Shown piece by piece: positions 47,585-56,741 of a stretch of 62,307 nt of DNA. Position 1 is the first letter of the stretch. Each line of letters begins with the position of its first letter. Made by a program: the position numbers and the translations under genes. Source of the DNA: Pedobacter nototheniae (lineage in GTDB: Bacteria; Bacteroidota; Bacteroidia; Sphingobacteriales; Sphingobacteriaceae); contig NZ_RQRS01000031.1 in the NCBI RefSeq assembly GCF_004335085.1, positions 1-62,307 on the forward strand, written 5' to 3'. A model generated the notes under the pieces. That model saw nothing but the letters and a program-made list of their open reading frames with translations, was not told where the DNA came from and did no database searches.

Positions 47585-47741
47585 ATAAGGATATAGATAA
47601 CACATATCATATATAATAATAAGTAAGTATTGAATAAAAACGAAATGATTGAACTGAGATCACTTTAACAAAAATATTTAAAATAAAGTTAGTTTAATGT
47701 TAATTGCGGTAGTGGTGGATGCCATCCGCAATTTTTTTTTC
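47585..47741 (+). ncRNA. Candidate small RNA of about 155 nt under dyad promoter control
   Basis: Between the -7-like box at 47571-47578 and the terminator at 47704-47741 there is no substantial coding frame, only very short ones (a 7-codon frame near 47645 and a 15-codon frame from 47698 that runs through the terminator). A short discrete transcript is therefore predicted. The ends are inferred from the promoter and terminator positions. Confidence 0.4.
47704..47741 (+). terminator. Terminator of the candidate small RNA
   Basis: ATTGCGG at 47704-47710 pairs with CCGCAAT at 47727-47733, with additional pairing TGG/CCA inside, followed by at least eight T. Nothing else upstream on this strand needs a terminator. 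Confidence 0.8.
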
Positions 47742-47906
47742 TAAAAATTTAATCCCAATTAAGTATTTCAAAATAATAAAAACATCTGGTTTGAACTTCT
47801 CACAATTTAACTTCATTTTCCCCATTAAATCGATCATCAAGTCTCTTGTTTTAATGAAAATTCAAAGTCAATATTGGCCTATCACAATTTTATCCCGTAA
47901 AATAAA

Positions 47907-48024
47907 CTACGCAAAATGACTGCATTTATGATTATTGTTTTCGCTTAATGTATTGATAATCAGGCTTTTGTTTGTTTGCAGTATATCTGCGTATTCATTT
48001 TCTTTAAAAAAAAGCCTAATTATA
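47907..48024 (+). promoter_or_regulatory. Composite dyad promoter, copy 4 (before the TPR-LuxR gene pair)
   Basis: Left arm CTACGCA-N5-ACTGCA at 47907-47924, right arm TGCAGT-N5-TGCGTAT at 47977-47994, spacer 52 bp with TTAA at 47945-47948 and AG at 47962-47963, -7-like TAATTATA at 48017-48024 after 22 bp. If the TPR-LuxR proteins are the regulators, this would be autoregulation. Confidence 0.7.
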
Positions 48025-48409
48025 CATCACAAACGAACTATGTCTGTTTGCGTTCTACTAAAAGAAATTGATTACACACAATTATAAATTCTATGTTCAA
48101 CTGGGTCCTTCTTTATTGGGATGTGAAGAAGCCCAGTTAACATGGATTATTTAAGGTGCAATAATTAACGTCTTTTTTAAAAAGAAATAAAACAAATTAC
48201 TTCCTTTTGCACCCAAATCAACTGCAAAACACTTCTAAAGTCAACATCATCACTTGTGTTTATATAAATTTTATGAATATTTTATAATGTTTTTTGTAAA
48301 ATTTTTGTTTGATTTATTCCTTAATCTTATTAGATTTGGATAGACATTAAATACTGCAATGAAATTTTGGATTTGTAATCCTGTATTTGTTATTAATAAA
48401 ATACCCTAA
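48025..48409 (+). promoter_or_regulatory. Long structured leader of the TPR-LuxR mRNA with small upstream frames
   Basis: About 380 bases. A strong hairpin is formed by AACTGGG (48099-48105) with CCCAGTT (48132-48138) and CTTCTT (48108-48113) with AAGAAG (48126-48131). A second long-range pairing is GGTGCAA (48155-48161) with TTGCACC (48207-48213). A 16-codon frame (MKFWICNPVFVINKIP, 48359-48409) ends in TAA directly abutting the ATG of the first regulator gene, which suggests coupled translation. None of these has a T-tract. Confidence 0.4.
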
Positions 48410-49846
48410 ATGAGGGTGTTATTAGTAATCTTATTATCCTTATTTGCCAGCTCAATATGGGCTAAAACGATATCGCCTCAAGATATTGATAATAGATTAA
48501 GCCAAGCGGAAAATCAATTCGTTAGCACTAATCCAGAAATATATATTAAATTTTGTCAGAGAATATTTAAAGATTCGCAACAGATTTCTTATTCAAAAGG
48601 AATAGCTTGGTCTGGCTTAAAAATTTGTGCGATATTTGATTTATTTGGGGAATATCAAAAGGCAGATTACTATTTAAAAATAGCTAAAAATGAGGATTAT
48701 GCTAAAGAATCCGAGCTTTTTCAAACACATATTAACATAATATTAGCAGAAAGGTACAAACGTATAGGATTATATAAAGAATCCTTAAGCTATTATAAAC
48801 TGGGATTACCTTTAAAAGGCGAATTAAATACTTCTTGCTTGGGTGCCTTATATAGTGGGATTGGCGAGAGTTTTTTAAAGTTGAATGTTAATGATTCTGC
48901 TCTCATTTATTTAAGGCGATCCTATAAAATCCTAAAAAATGCCAAGACAGTTTTTGATAAATCTGCCTTATCTGTAGCCTGTGGAAATATTGGAATTCTT
49001 TTAGGGAAACTTAAGAATGATTCGGCTGCGTTTTTTTTGAATGAAGCTTCAAGCGTAGCAAAACAAGCTAAAGACAATGGTTCAATAGCTAACGCAGAAA
49101 AGTGTAAAGGCATTTTTTATTTAGATAAAAGGCAAATTGATTCTGCAATTGTTCATTTTCAATCTTCTCTTCAGTTAAATGAAAGCATAAAGGCGTCTTA
49201 TAATATTTGTGAGCTCTATGAATATCTTTATCTATCGTACAGGCTTAATAAAGAAATAGATAAGTGTGCATACTATCAGGATTTATACCAAACGCTATCA
49301 GACAACCTGGCGGAAAGAAAGAATTCTTCAATTCTTATTAAATCTATGGTTGATGATAATCAGGATGTTACAAATCGAAGTGAAGCTGGGTTAACGTATT
49401 GGCTTTTATTTATTGTTGTGCTGGCTATAGGTATAATTATCTGGATTTGTTATAGGATTAGACATCATCAGATTCATGGAAATCTTAGTAAAATAGAAAA
49501 AGAAAAACTTTTTTCTTCTGTTTCTGAGGTTACTAAACAACAGGAAAATGAAGTTGTAGATAAGTTAGTAAAACTGTCGAAAACTAAGGATGCGTTGTTC
49601 TTTGTTAAATTTAATGAGTTATATCCAGGCTTTAGAAGTAGAATGCTTCAAATGTTTCCAGATTTAAACAATACAGATTTGGAGTTTTGCACCTACCTAA
49701 AAATGCGTTTTAGTACTAAAGAAATTGCACATCTTTCTAATACCAGTTTACGTGCTGTAGAAACGAAGAAATATCGCATTCGAAGAAAACTTCAAGTGCC
49801 ACCATCTGAAAATTTATCTGATTTTATCATAACAATTTCTAAATAA
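48410..49846 (+). CDS. Membrane-bound TPR regulator with C-terminal LuxR-type HTH, 1
   Basis: 478 residues. Signal peptide (MRVLLVILLSLFASSIWA), a TPR-type helical region (about 30-310; YKESLSYYKLGLPLKGE, DSALIYLRRSYKILK, DSAIVHFQSSLQL), one membrane helix (about 327-345, YWLLFIVVLAIGIIIWICY), and a cytosolic segment ending in a LuxR/GerE-like helix-turn-helix (about 425-475, LEFCTYLKMRFSTKEIAHLSNTSLRAVETKKYRIRRKLQV). This is a one-component transmembrane regulator: periplasmic TPRs would sense a protein or peptide and the HTH would bind DNA. Lies behind dyad promoter copy 4 and six bases before a paralogue. Confidence 0.8.
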   Translation: MRVLLVILLSLFASSIWAKTISPQDIDNRLSQAENQFVSTNPEIYIKFCQRIFKDSQQISYSKGIAWSGLKICAIFDLFGEYQKADYYLKIAKNEDYAKESELFQTHINIILAERYKRIGLYKESLSYYKLGLPLKGELNTSCLGALYSGIGESFLKLNVNDSALIYLRRSYKILKNAKTVFDKSALSVACGNIGILLGKLKNDSAAFFLNEASSVAKQAKDNGSIANAEKCKGIFYLDKRQIDSAIVHFQSSLQLNESIKASYNICELYEYLYLSYRLNKEIDKCAYYQDLYQTLSDNLAERKNSSILIKSMVDDNQDVTNRSEAGLTYWLLFIVVLAIGIIIWICYRIRHHQIHGNLSKIEKEKLFSSVSEVTKQQENEVVDKLVKLSKTKDALFFVKFNELYPGFRSRMLQMFPDLNNTDLEFCTYLKMRFSTKEIAHLSNTSLRAVETKKYRIRRKLQVPPSENLSDFIITISK

Positions 49847-49852
49847 TATCTA

Positions 49853-51286
49853 ATGAAAATCCTCCCACTCTTCGCATTTCTTTTAATAAGTTATGGTTTA
49901 TATGCTGTTAATTTACCTACTCCGATAGATATTGATAAAAGGTTAGCTGAATTAAATATTGTTTTTAATAAACAGGGACCAGATGTGTTTCTTAAAAAAA
50001 CAAAGGAAATCCTAACGGATTCTAAAAAAATTGCTTACTCGAAAGGAATAGCTGGTGCAAGCTTAAGAATTGCCTTGGTTTTAGCAGATTCGGGCGATAC
50101 AGAACAGGCAATTCAATATTTCCAAATGGCAGATAATGAAAGTTACGCGAAGGAAACCAAGGAGTTTCAGGATCAATTAAATTTCTCTTTTTCTTTATTG
50201 TACATGCAGAAAAAGATCTATGATTTAGCCTTAGAGAAACTACGAAAACTACCCAATAAACCCGAACTTCTCTATATTGCTAAGTGTAGTAGTATGGGTA
50301 AGTGTTTTTCTGAACTTAAGCTTCCTGATTCTACCATTATCTATTATAAAATGGCAATTGAGCAAGCAAAAGTGGTAAAGGGAGATAATGTAAAGTCTCT
50401 GTTGATAGATACTTATTGTAAGCTTGCGTATTTTTTGATGAATAAAAAGCAAAATGATTCTGTTGAACATTACCTTAGCGAGGCCTCAAAAATTGCAAGA
50501 ACAGCTAATAGCAATTACTCTATATATATAACAACTGAAGCGGAAGGGGTTTATTTTTTAAATATTGGAAAAGTGGATTTAGCTATAATGCATTTGGAAT
50601 CTGCACTTGGCTTTATAAAAGATTCAAGTAGCCTTTATGAGATTAAAGATCTTTATAATAATTTATATAAAGCATATAAGCTAAAAGGAGATAAGAGCCA
50701 ATCTGCATATTATTTTAACCTGTATAGAACTGTTTCAGCCAATATTAAAGAAGGAAAAAACACTTCGATTGTCATTGATAATTTAATTAAAGAAAATCAA
50801 GAACGGTCCAAATCAAAAAAAAGGAAAATGTATGTATTTATTTTTGCTGCTTGTTTTCTTTTTATAGCTTTTGTTATATTTAGTTATCAGAGGATTAAAA
50901 AGTACAAAAAAAATAGAAGCCTTTTTGCAAAGGAAAAGGATGAACTATTACAGTCTATAACGGTTACCCAGAGCCCAGCAGAGATAAGTGTATTTGATGC
51001 TCTTTTTGAGCTCGCCAAAACTAACGAGAATGCCTTTTATACCGAATTTAAACGTCAGTATGTTCATTATGAAGAAAATATGTTTGCGAAATTTCCTGAT
51101 CTTAATGAAAATGATCTTGTGTTTTGTGCCTATTTAAGAATGAATTTTGATACCAAAGCAATATCCAGATACACACACATCGCTGTTCGATCTGTTCAAT
51201 CAAAAAAATATAGAATCAGGAAAAAATTAAATATAACTCCAGAAGATGATTTAAATCTTTTTATTGGGAGTATTAATATACTTTAG
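49853..51286 (+). CDS. Membrane-bound TPR regulator with C-terminal LuxR-type HTH, 2
   Basis: 477 residues, the same design as the preceding gene: signal peptide (MKILPLFAFLLISYGLYA), periplasmic TPRs (about 30-310), membrane helix (about 324-344, MYVFIFAACFLFIAFVIFSY) and C-terminal HTH (LVFCAYLRMNFDTKAISRYTHIAVRSVQSKKYRIRKKLNI). Shared blocks (DIDKRLAE/DIDNRLSQ, IAYSKGIAGASL/ISYSKGIAWSGL) show tandem duplication. The two might form a heterodimer or respond to different signals. Convergent with the O-antigen-ligase-like gene; a short hairpin lies between the stops. Confidence 0.8.
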   Translation: MKILPLFAFLLISYGLYAVNLPTPIDIDKRLAELNIVFNKQGPDVFLKKTKEILTDSKKIAYSKGIAGASLRIALVLADSGDTEQAIQYFQMADNESYAKETKEFQDQLNFSFSLLYMQKKIYDLALEKLRKLPNKPELLYIAKCSSMGKCFSELKLPDSTIIYYKMAIEQAKVVKGDNVKSLLIDTYCKLAYFLMNKKQNDSVEHYLSEASKIARTANSNYSIYITTEAEGVYFLNIGKVDLAIMHLESALGFIKDSSSLYEIKDLYNNLYKAYKLKGDKSQSAYYFNLYRTVSANIKEGKNTSIVIDNLIKENQERSKSKKRKMYVFIFAACFLFIAFVIFSYQRIKKYKKNRSLFAKEKDELLQSITVTQSPAEISVFDALFELAKTNENAFYTEFKRQYVHYEENMFAKFPDLNENDLVFCAYLRMNFDTKAISRYTHIAVRSVQSKKYRIRKKLNITPEDDLNLFIGSINIL

Positions 51287-51305
51287 GAGACTTTTACAAG
51301 TCTTC
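51286..51305. terminator. Short hairpin between convergent genes
   Basis: AGACTT (51288-51293) and AAGTCT (51298-51303) with a four-base loop, extendable by one or two pairs. There is no clear T-tract, so termination strength is doubtful. Confidence 0.4.
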
Positions 51306-51316
51306 TAATAATAATT

Positions 51317-53644
51317 TCAATTGCATTTGTTAAATAGTTCCAAGGGGTCAGCAATTTTTTTTTCTTGGGCAAGCTTTAAATATTTACAGCCATTAGCTTT
51401 GTCGTTCAGCTTAAAATAGGAAACCCCTAAATAATATTCAGTTTGCCCTCCAGTTAGCTGATTCGTGTTACATGCTTTTATAAAGTAGGGGATAGCCTCT
51501 TTGCTTTTGCCGATATTATAATAGTAAAATGCAATGTTTTGGAGTATAGCGGCATTATCAGGAAACTGCTTTAACCCAATATTAAAAATCTTTAAAGCTT
51601 CGTCATTTTTTTTTGTTGCCAGTAATTTTTGGCCCTCGTTAACATACTTAGTGGCAATGATTTTATTACTGAGATTAATTACTGAGGTATCATTAGGGAA
51701 ATCTTTTTTGCCGCTGTCTATTAAGCTATTCAATCCGGTATAGCTTAATGTATTTAACGCGATTACAGTATTTTGCCAGTCGCTTGATTTTTTAACAACC
51801 GAATTTACTGTTTTATACAATTTTAGTATTTCCAGCGAATCTTTCTTTAAAGTGGCAAGCTCGACCGCAAATTTATAATTACGAGAATTGTTTGGTCTGG
51901 TATAGATGGATAATTTAGAATAAAAGTATGCACTATCAATATTGTTTTGATTTATAGATGCTATACATTTATAGAAATAAATATTTCCCAAATAAGGATT
52001 TATTTTATATGCCATATCAAAATATTTTGTTGCCTTATTAAACTTTTTCTCACGTAAATAATAAAGTCCGATACATTCGTAAAAAGGAACAGAACTATTA
52101 AGCACATTAGGGTACAATGGTTCTTGACTAGCTGCTTCATCTCCGGTTAAATTTGTGTTCTGTTTAGCTTTAACTAAATTATCATCAGCCATAAATTGGT
52201 ATTCAAGTTTTGATGTTTGATCACTTTGGTAAGTAATATATAAAGGAATTGAACAAACTAGGATAAGAAAAATGGGTAATAATTTAATTTGCTTTCCAGC
52301 TGATTTATAAATTACGGGTTTAATGTCAATATTTCCTATTGTAAGTACCATTAAAAGGCAAAACTGCAATTGCATTGTTGGTATGTAAAACGGGAAGTTA
52401 AAACTAGAATCAGTTGCTAAAACAATAAGCATTAAGAGCGATAATAACGCGATAACTTTTACCTGTGGGTTTTGAGCTTTTAAAATTCTACTTAAATTCA
52501 GGATAAAAATTAAAGCGAAAAGAGCTAAATAAACAAACCCATTAAGAAGCCCCGTTTCTGCAAAGCATTGCAAAAAATCATTATGTGTGTGTAAAGAAAG
52601 AGCATTTTCATTTATTGCTTCGTATGGGATAGATTCCACCTTCCAGTTATCAAGCCCGATACCCAAAACAGGGTGGTTCTTAGCAAATTTAATAGCATTT
52701 TTCCATAGCAATAACCTTGTGTTAATGGATGCATCGCTATTATTTGTTTGCCCCAAACGGTTTAATGTAGACGAAAATCTGCCATTATCCTGAGCTTTTT
52801 TAAAGGTTATATTTGCAACCATTAAAGAAAAAATGAGAGGCAATATAATATACAGAAGTTTTATTGCTATGTTTTTTTTGAAGGAATTAACTTTAAGATT
52901 ATACGCTATAAATATCACTACAATAATAAACAGAGCCAATAGTGAAGCCCGTGCGTTTATCAGAAAAATAATAGTGGTTGCAAGCAATAGTGCTAAACTT
53001 AAAAGCCATTTTTTCCAGCCTTTAAAATGAATAATACCAGTCATTATAATTGGTATTTTAATTAAAATAGACATGGAAAAAATATTGATATTTCCACCGT
53101 TTCCTTTAAGATAGGTTGAATCAAAAGCGTTTGCGAAAGTATCGCTTTTTAAAAGATTATAAAATCCATGGAGCGAATACAATGCCTGTAAGCAAACACT
53201 TATTCCAATTATAAATACAATCTTATATATTAGGTATAATCGATTATAAAAAAGTATAGCTAAATTAATGAGCATGCCAAATATTACCATTATTTGAGCC
53301 ATAGCAACAATGCTTAATGATAGGTTCCTTGCCGAAAGAATTGATAAACCACAAAGGAAAATGAAGATTACATAGAGCTTAAAAACATAACTACCTTTAA
53401 AGGGTTCAAATATTGTTTTTGAGTATAATGAGGGATTAAAATAAAGGTAGGTACTGATCGCAATATTTAAAATTGTAAGATACAGATATTGAGGTTTAAT
53501 ATAATCTATACGCCCAAAAGATGGCAAAAAATCGATTACCAAATAACAAACAAAAAAGCCAATTACGATCAAATCATATTTAGTGCTTGCTTTTTCATCT
53601 TTCTTTTTTGACAAATAAGCCACGGAGAGTTCTCCTTTTTTCAT
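51317..53644 (-). CDS. O-antigen ligase-like (Wzy_C) membrane protein with C-terminal TPRs
   Basis: 775 residues. About twelve membrane helices (about 25-470) with the Wzy_C loop: TRLLLWKNAIKFAKNHPVLGIGLDNW (about 309-334) and HTHNDFLQCFAETG (His352, His354), the conserved segment of O-antigen ligases, polymerases and PglL-type protein O-glycosyltransferases. The C-terminal third (about 500-775) is soluble TPR sequence (FNKATKYFDMAYKINPYLGNIYFYKC, DEALKIFNIGLKQFPDNAAILQNIAFYYYNIGKSKEAIPYF). The substrate cannot be told; in this context glycosylation of surface proteins is one possibility. It stands alone, with no lipopolysaccharide cluster around it. Confidence 0.85.
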   Translation of the reverse strand: MKKGELSVAYLSKKKDEKASTKYDLIVIGFFVCYLVIDFLPSFGRIDYIKPQYLYLTILNIAISTYLYFNPSLYSKTIFEPFKGSYVFKLYVIFIFLCGLSILSARNLSLSIVAMAQIMVIFGMLINLAILFYNRLYLIYKIVFIIGISVCLQALYSLHGFYNLLKSDTFANAFDSTYLKGNGGNINIFSMSILIKIPIIMTGIIHFKGWKKWLLSLALLLATTIIFLINARASLLALFIIVVIFIAYNLKVNSFKKNIAIKLLYIILPLIFSLMVANITFKKAQDNGRFSSTLNRLGQTNNSDASINTRLLLWKNAIKFAKNHPVLGIGLDNWKVESIPYEAINENALSLHTHNDFLQCFAETGLLNGFVYLALFALIFILNLSRILKAQNPQVKVIALLSLLMLIVLATDSSFNFPFYIPTMQLQFCLLMVLTIGNIDIKPVIYKSAGKQIKLLPIFLILVCSIPLYITYQSDQTSKLEYQFMADDNLVKAKQNTNLTGDEAASQEPLYPNVLNSSVPFYECIGLYYLREKKFNKATKYFDMAYKINPYLGNIYFYKCIASINQNNIDSAYFYSKLSIYTRPNNSRNYKFAVELATLKKDSLEILKLYKTVNSVVKKSSDWQNTVIALNTLSYTGLNSLIDSGKKDFPNDTSVINLSNKIIATKYVNEGQKLLATKKNDEALKIFNIGLKQFPDNAAILQNIAFYYYNIGKSKEAIPYFIKACNTNQLTGGQTEYYLGVSYFKLNDKANGCKYLKLAQEKKIADPLELFNKCN

Positions 53645-54097
53645 ATTTATGGATAATTTAAAAGGATGTTTTAATAAAATAGGGGATTGAATTTTAAATG
53701 GATTTCTCTAAATTCTTCGGAGACTTTCTATAGAAACACGAATATAAATTAAAAAAAGGAAAGCTCGATATCCTCATATATTGCCAAAAAAACTATAAAA
53801 CCCATTCAATCGGGTGCTTTTTTAGGTATTTACCCTAAATTTTTGTTTATTAACTATTTTATTTTCTGTGTGTTATGAAGTTTTTTTAATGAATTCCACT
53901 AAGCAAGTAGAAAAAATAATTCGTGTAGATTTACAGCGATTTTATATGATTTGCAGTATCAATGCGTAGTTTTTTTTTGCTGATAACTTAATTATTAGTG
54001 TAATCTTTGGGCATTAAAAATCAATGAGTGTTTAATACATTTCGATTTATTATCTAATTCGTAGAACATCAAATACATTTAACATGAAATTTCTTTA
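53645..54097. other. Intergenic region with a half dyad promoter
   Basis: About 450 bases. A weak hairpin ACCC/GGGT with a following T-tract lies at about 53800-53823, without a gene that needs it. The right arm of the dyad element is present at 53952-53969. Nothing else is evident. Confidence 0.5.
53952..54000 (+). promoter_or_regulatory. Half dyad promoter, copy 5 (before the 780-residue surface protein)
   Basis: The right arm TGCAGT-N5-TGCGTAG is perfect at 53952-53969, and TATTAGTG at 53993-54000 is a -7-like box about 23 bp later. No left arm is seen at either 52 or 60 bp upstream; CTAAGCA at 53899-53905 is the nearest resemblance. It may be a weaker or diverged member. Confidence 0.5.
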
Positions 54098-56440
54098 ATG
54101 ACCAACTTACAGAAAACCTCTACTTATAGTAAACTAATTTGTTTAATGTTAGTTTGCCTTGCCAGTGTGACATTTGGGAAAAATACAATAAAGCATAAGT
54201 TAAATACTAAAACTTATGGTTTAACCAATTCCATAATTGTTAAATCCAGTAAACTGTTACCCCCTCGGCATACTAAACATTATATTGCGCCTGCGCCTTG
54301 GCAATACTGGAGTGATGCTAATGAAATAGTAGTTACGGCAGAAAATTCAGAAACTATTAACGGAACGATAAAGAAAAGTGATGGAAGTGTGGTTACAAGT
54401 TTTACCTGTACCCAAAGTGAACCGTTTGTTTACCGATTTGTTGGAAAACCTCTTGATTTTCCAAATTTAGCTTTAAACACAGTACTTGATGGCGCCGGCT
54501 TAATTGTAGAAGGTACATCCTCTATTTCAGTAAATATAAGGAATATAGCATCTGATGAAATAGAGGGTGGAAACAATTTTATAAAAGGAAATGCCTCTCT
54601 TTATAGTTTTGGCGATGCTGGAATTGGCATGTACTTTCGTGTAGGTTATTATAGAGATGGAGCAATAGATTATACCGGAACTTTTTATCCAGTATACAGC
54701 ATTATGGCAATTGCAGATAACACCGTGGTTACAATTGATGGTGAAGTTAAAGCTACCCTAAATGCAGGGCAGAGTTGGTTATTTAATGCAAAAATGGGGG
54801 CTTTAGTTGAGGCAACTGGTTTATGTGTAATGAATACGGGCTCAAATTCAGATACCCCTGAAGATTGCGGTGATGGTACCTTTAATCCAATACCGCCAAT
54901 ATCATCATTGGAAAAAGAATATTTAGCAGTAAGAGGACAAGGCAATTTAACTGCTGAGCAATCAACCATTATAGCAACAGAACCAAATACAGTTGTTACA
55001 GTTACAAATTACGATGTAGGAGGTGGACAACAATCTACAGAATCCTTTACATTAGCCAACGCTGGTGATTTTAAAACGATTAACCACGGTTTCATTGATG
55101 GAGACTATAACACAACGGACAATAATGGGCAATTTTCCTCCTCATTAATTGTAGGAGATAAAAATATAGAGGTTTTTGCAGGTACGGCTTCTGGAAACTG
55201 TGAGGTTGATATAGCTGCTCTAGTTCCAATATCAATCTGTTCAGGGTCAAAAAGAGTAGAATTTAGTAAATTTACGGATTACAATAAAAACGATTTAGAT
55301 TACTTTGGGTACATATTTACAAAAAGTAGTACTGACAAAATTTTTATTACAATTATTGACAGCTATCTTACTCCATATGCGACACTTGACATTGAAACTT
55401 TGCCAGATGTGGGAAGTCGTATACCATTAGGAAATTCTGGGCTTTATATGATTAAATTTTCAAATGATAGAATTGGTTTGCCAAGTACAATTATCCTCGA
55501 AAGTGCATCAAGTCTTACCGTTTCGGTAGTGCAATCTGGACAAGGTTTTTCTATGTCTAACTTCATTTCACATTTTTCCGAAAAGGCAGATCAGCCTGAA
55601 GTATCTGCAGTAGATTGTAATACTCCACTACTTGCATCAGTACCAAATGGTGATCCTTATCAATGGTATCTTGATGGACAACCAATTGATGGTGCTATAA
55701 GTAGTTCATATCCAGTTACCTCTTCTGGTAATTACTCAGTAAGTTATACCATGCTATGTGGTATGAGTGCACCTTCAAACCCAATAAAAGTTGAACCTTG
55801 TAATGTTGATCTCTCTATTATTAAAACGGTTGATCAGATGTATCCAGCATTAAATGGAAACGTAGTATTTACGCTTCAAGCTGGAAACTTAGGCGGTCGT
55901 AATGCAACTGGGGTAGTTGTTAATGATTTGCTTCCAGATGGGTACGAGGTTATTTCGAATGAAGCATCAGTAGGTAGTTATGAACCCTCAACAGGGATTT
56001 GGACCATCGGCGATTTGATGAGCAATGGCAGCGCAACTTTAACAATTACTGCTAAAGTTGTGAAATTAGGAATTTCTAATAGTACGGCAACTATAACTGG
56101 TCCCTTGCTTGATGTGGCAGCCACTAATAATCAAAGTTCTATTTCTACTGCTACAAGTTCTAGTTTTCGTAATACGTGTGTAAATTCAGTTATGGAACCA
56201 ATTATTTTTGATATTTTACCAGGTACAACAATTACTGATGTTACAGGCTTACCTTCAGGAATAACGTGGGCATATGATGATGATACAAGGCAAGTAACCA
56301 TCAGCGGAACCCCAGATAAGGTTGGACCAATAATGGCATTTGGGCTGTTAGTTAGTGACTCAGTAAGCATACCAGGTTCTATAACTGTTGGTACCTGTAT
56401 GATGATGACCAACCCTATGATTCCTGCCAAGGTGAACTAA
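54098..56440 (+). CDS. Large secreted surface protein with Ig-like and DUF11 domains
   Basis: 780 residues with a signal peptide (about 1-28). The N-terminal 450 residues are beta-rich and resemble IgGFc-binding-type adhesin regions (YFRVGYYRDGAIDYTGTFYPVYSIMAIADNTVVTIDG; TVVTVTNYDVGGGQQSTESFTL). Then an Ig-like module (about 508-570, DPYQWYLDGQPIDGAISSSYPVTSSGNYSVSYT), a DUF11-type domain (about 570-690, VDLSIIKTVDQMYPALNGNVVFTLQAGNLG) and a putative-Ig module (about 710-765, LPSGITWAYDDDTRQVTISGTPDKVG). It ends in CMMMTNPMIPAKVN, a terminal motif shared with two other products here. No T9SS sorting domain is seen. Probably an adhesin or matrix protein. Confidence 0.75.
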   Translation: MTNLQKTSTYSKLICLMLVCLASVTFGKNTIKHKLNTKTYGLTNSIIVKSSKLLPPRHTKHYIAPAPWQYWSDANEIVVTAENSETINGTIKKSDGSVVTSFTCTQSEPFVYRFVGKPLDFPNLALNTVLDGAGLIVEGTSSISVNIRNIASDEIEGGNNFIKGNASLYSFGDAGIGMYFRVGYYRDGAIDYTGTFYPVYSIMAIADNTVVTIDGEVKATLNAGQSWLFNAKMGALVEATGLCVMNTGSNSDTPEDCGDGTFNPIPPISSLEKEYLAVRGQGNLTAEQSTIIATEPNTVVTVTNYDVGGGQQSTESFTLANAGDFKTINHGFIDGDYNTTDNNGQFSSSLIVGDKNIEVFAGTASGNCEVDIAALVPISICSGSKRVEFSKFTDYNKNDLDYFGYIFTKSSTDKIFITIIDSYLTPYATLDIETLPDVGSRIPLGNSGLYMIKFSNDRIGLPSTIILESASSLTVSVVQSGQGFSMSNFISHFSEKADQPEVSAVDCNTPLLASVPNGDPYQWYLDGQPIDGAISSSYPVTSSGNYSVSYTMLCGMSAPSNPIKVEPCNVDLSIIKTVDQMYPALNGNVVFTLQAGNLGGRNATGVVVNDLLPDGYEVISNEASVGSYEPSTGIWTIGDLMSNGSATLTITAKVVKLGISNSTATITGPLLDVAATNNQSSISTATSSSFRNTCVNSVMEPIIFDILPGTTITDVTGLPSGITWAYDDDTRQVTISGTPDKVGPIMAFGLLVSDSVSIPGSITVGTCMMMTNPMIPAKVN

Positions 56441-56451
56441 TTACAAATCTT

Positions 56452-56493
56452 TTAATAATTCTTTTTGAATAATCATTCAAAAAGAATTATTAA
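56452..56493 (+). terminator. Terminator of the 780-residue surface protein gene
   Basis: A perfect 19-bp stem (56452-56470 with 56475-56493) and a four-base loop, starting 11 bases after the stop codon. The stem is AT-rich, with little T-tract. Confidence 0.8.
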
Positions 56494-56741
56494 GGTTGTT
56501 TTATAGTCTGTTTTAGTATAGAGTTACCTTAGTTTTAACAATCATCTACCTCAATCACTAAACTATTTCATGTTTATGTGCTTGTTTTGCCATTAGCTTT
56601 AGTTCACTACTAAGTGAGAATATAAATAATAAAGCATTCCCTATAATTTCTAAAAAAAAAAATAATATGACATTTCAAAATTTGTATTAAAAACAGATTT
56701 TGAGTTCGTTTTGTCTGTTTAAGTGGTGTTTTGCAATGTAA

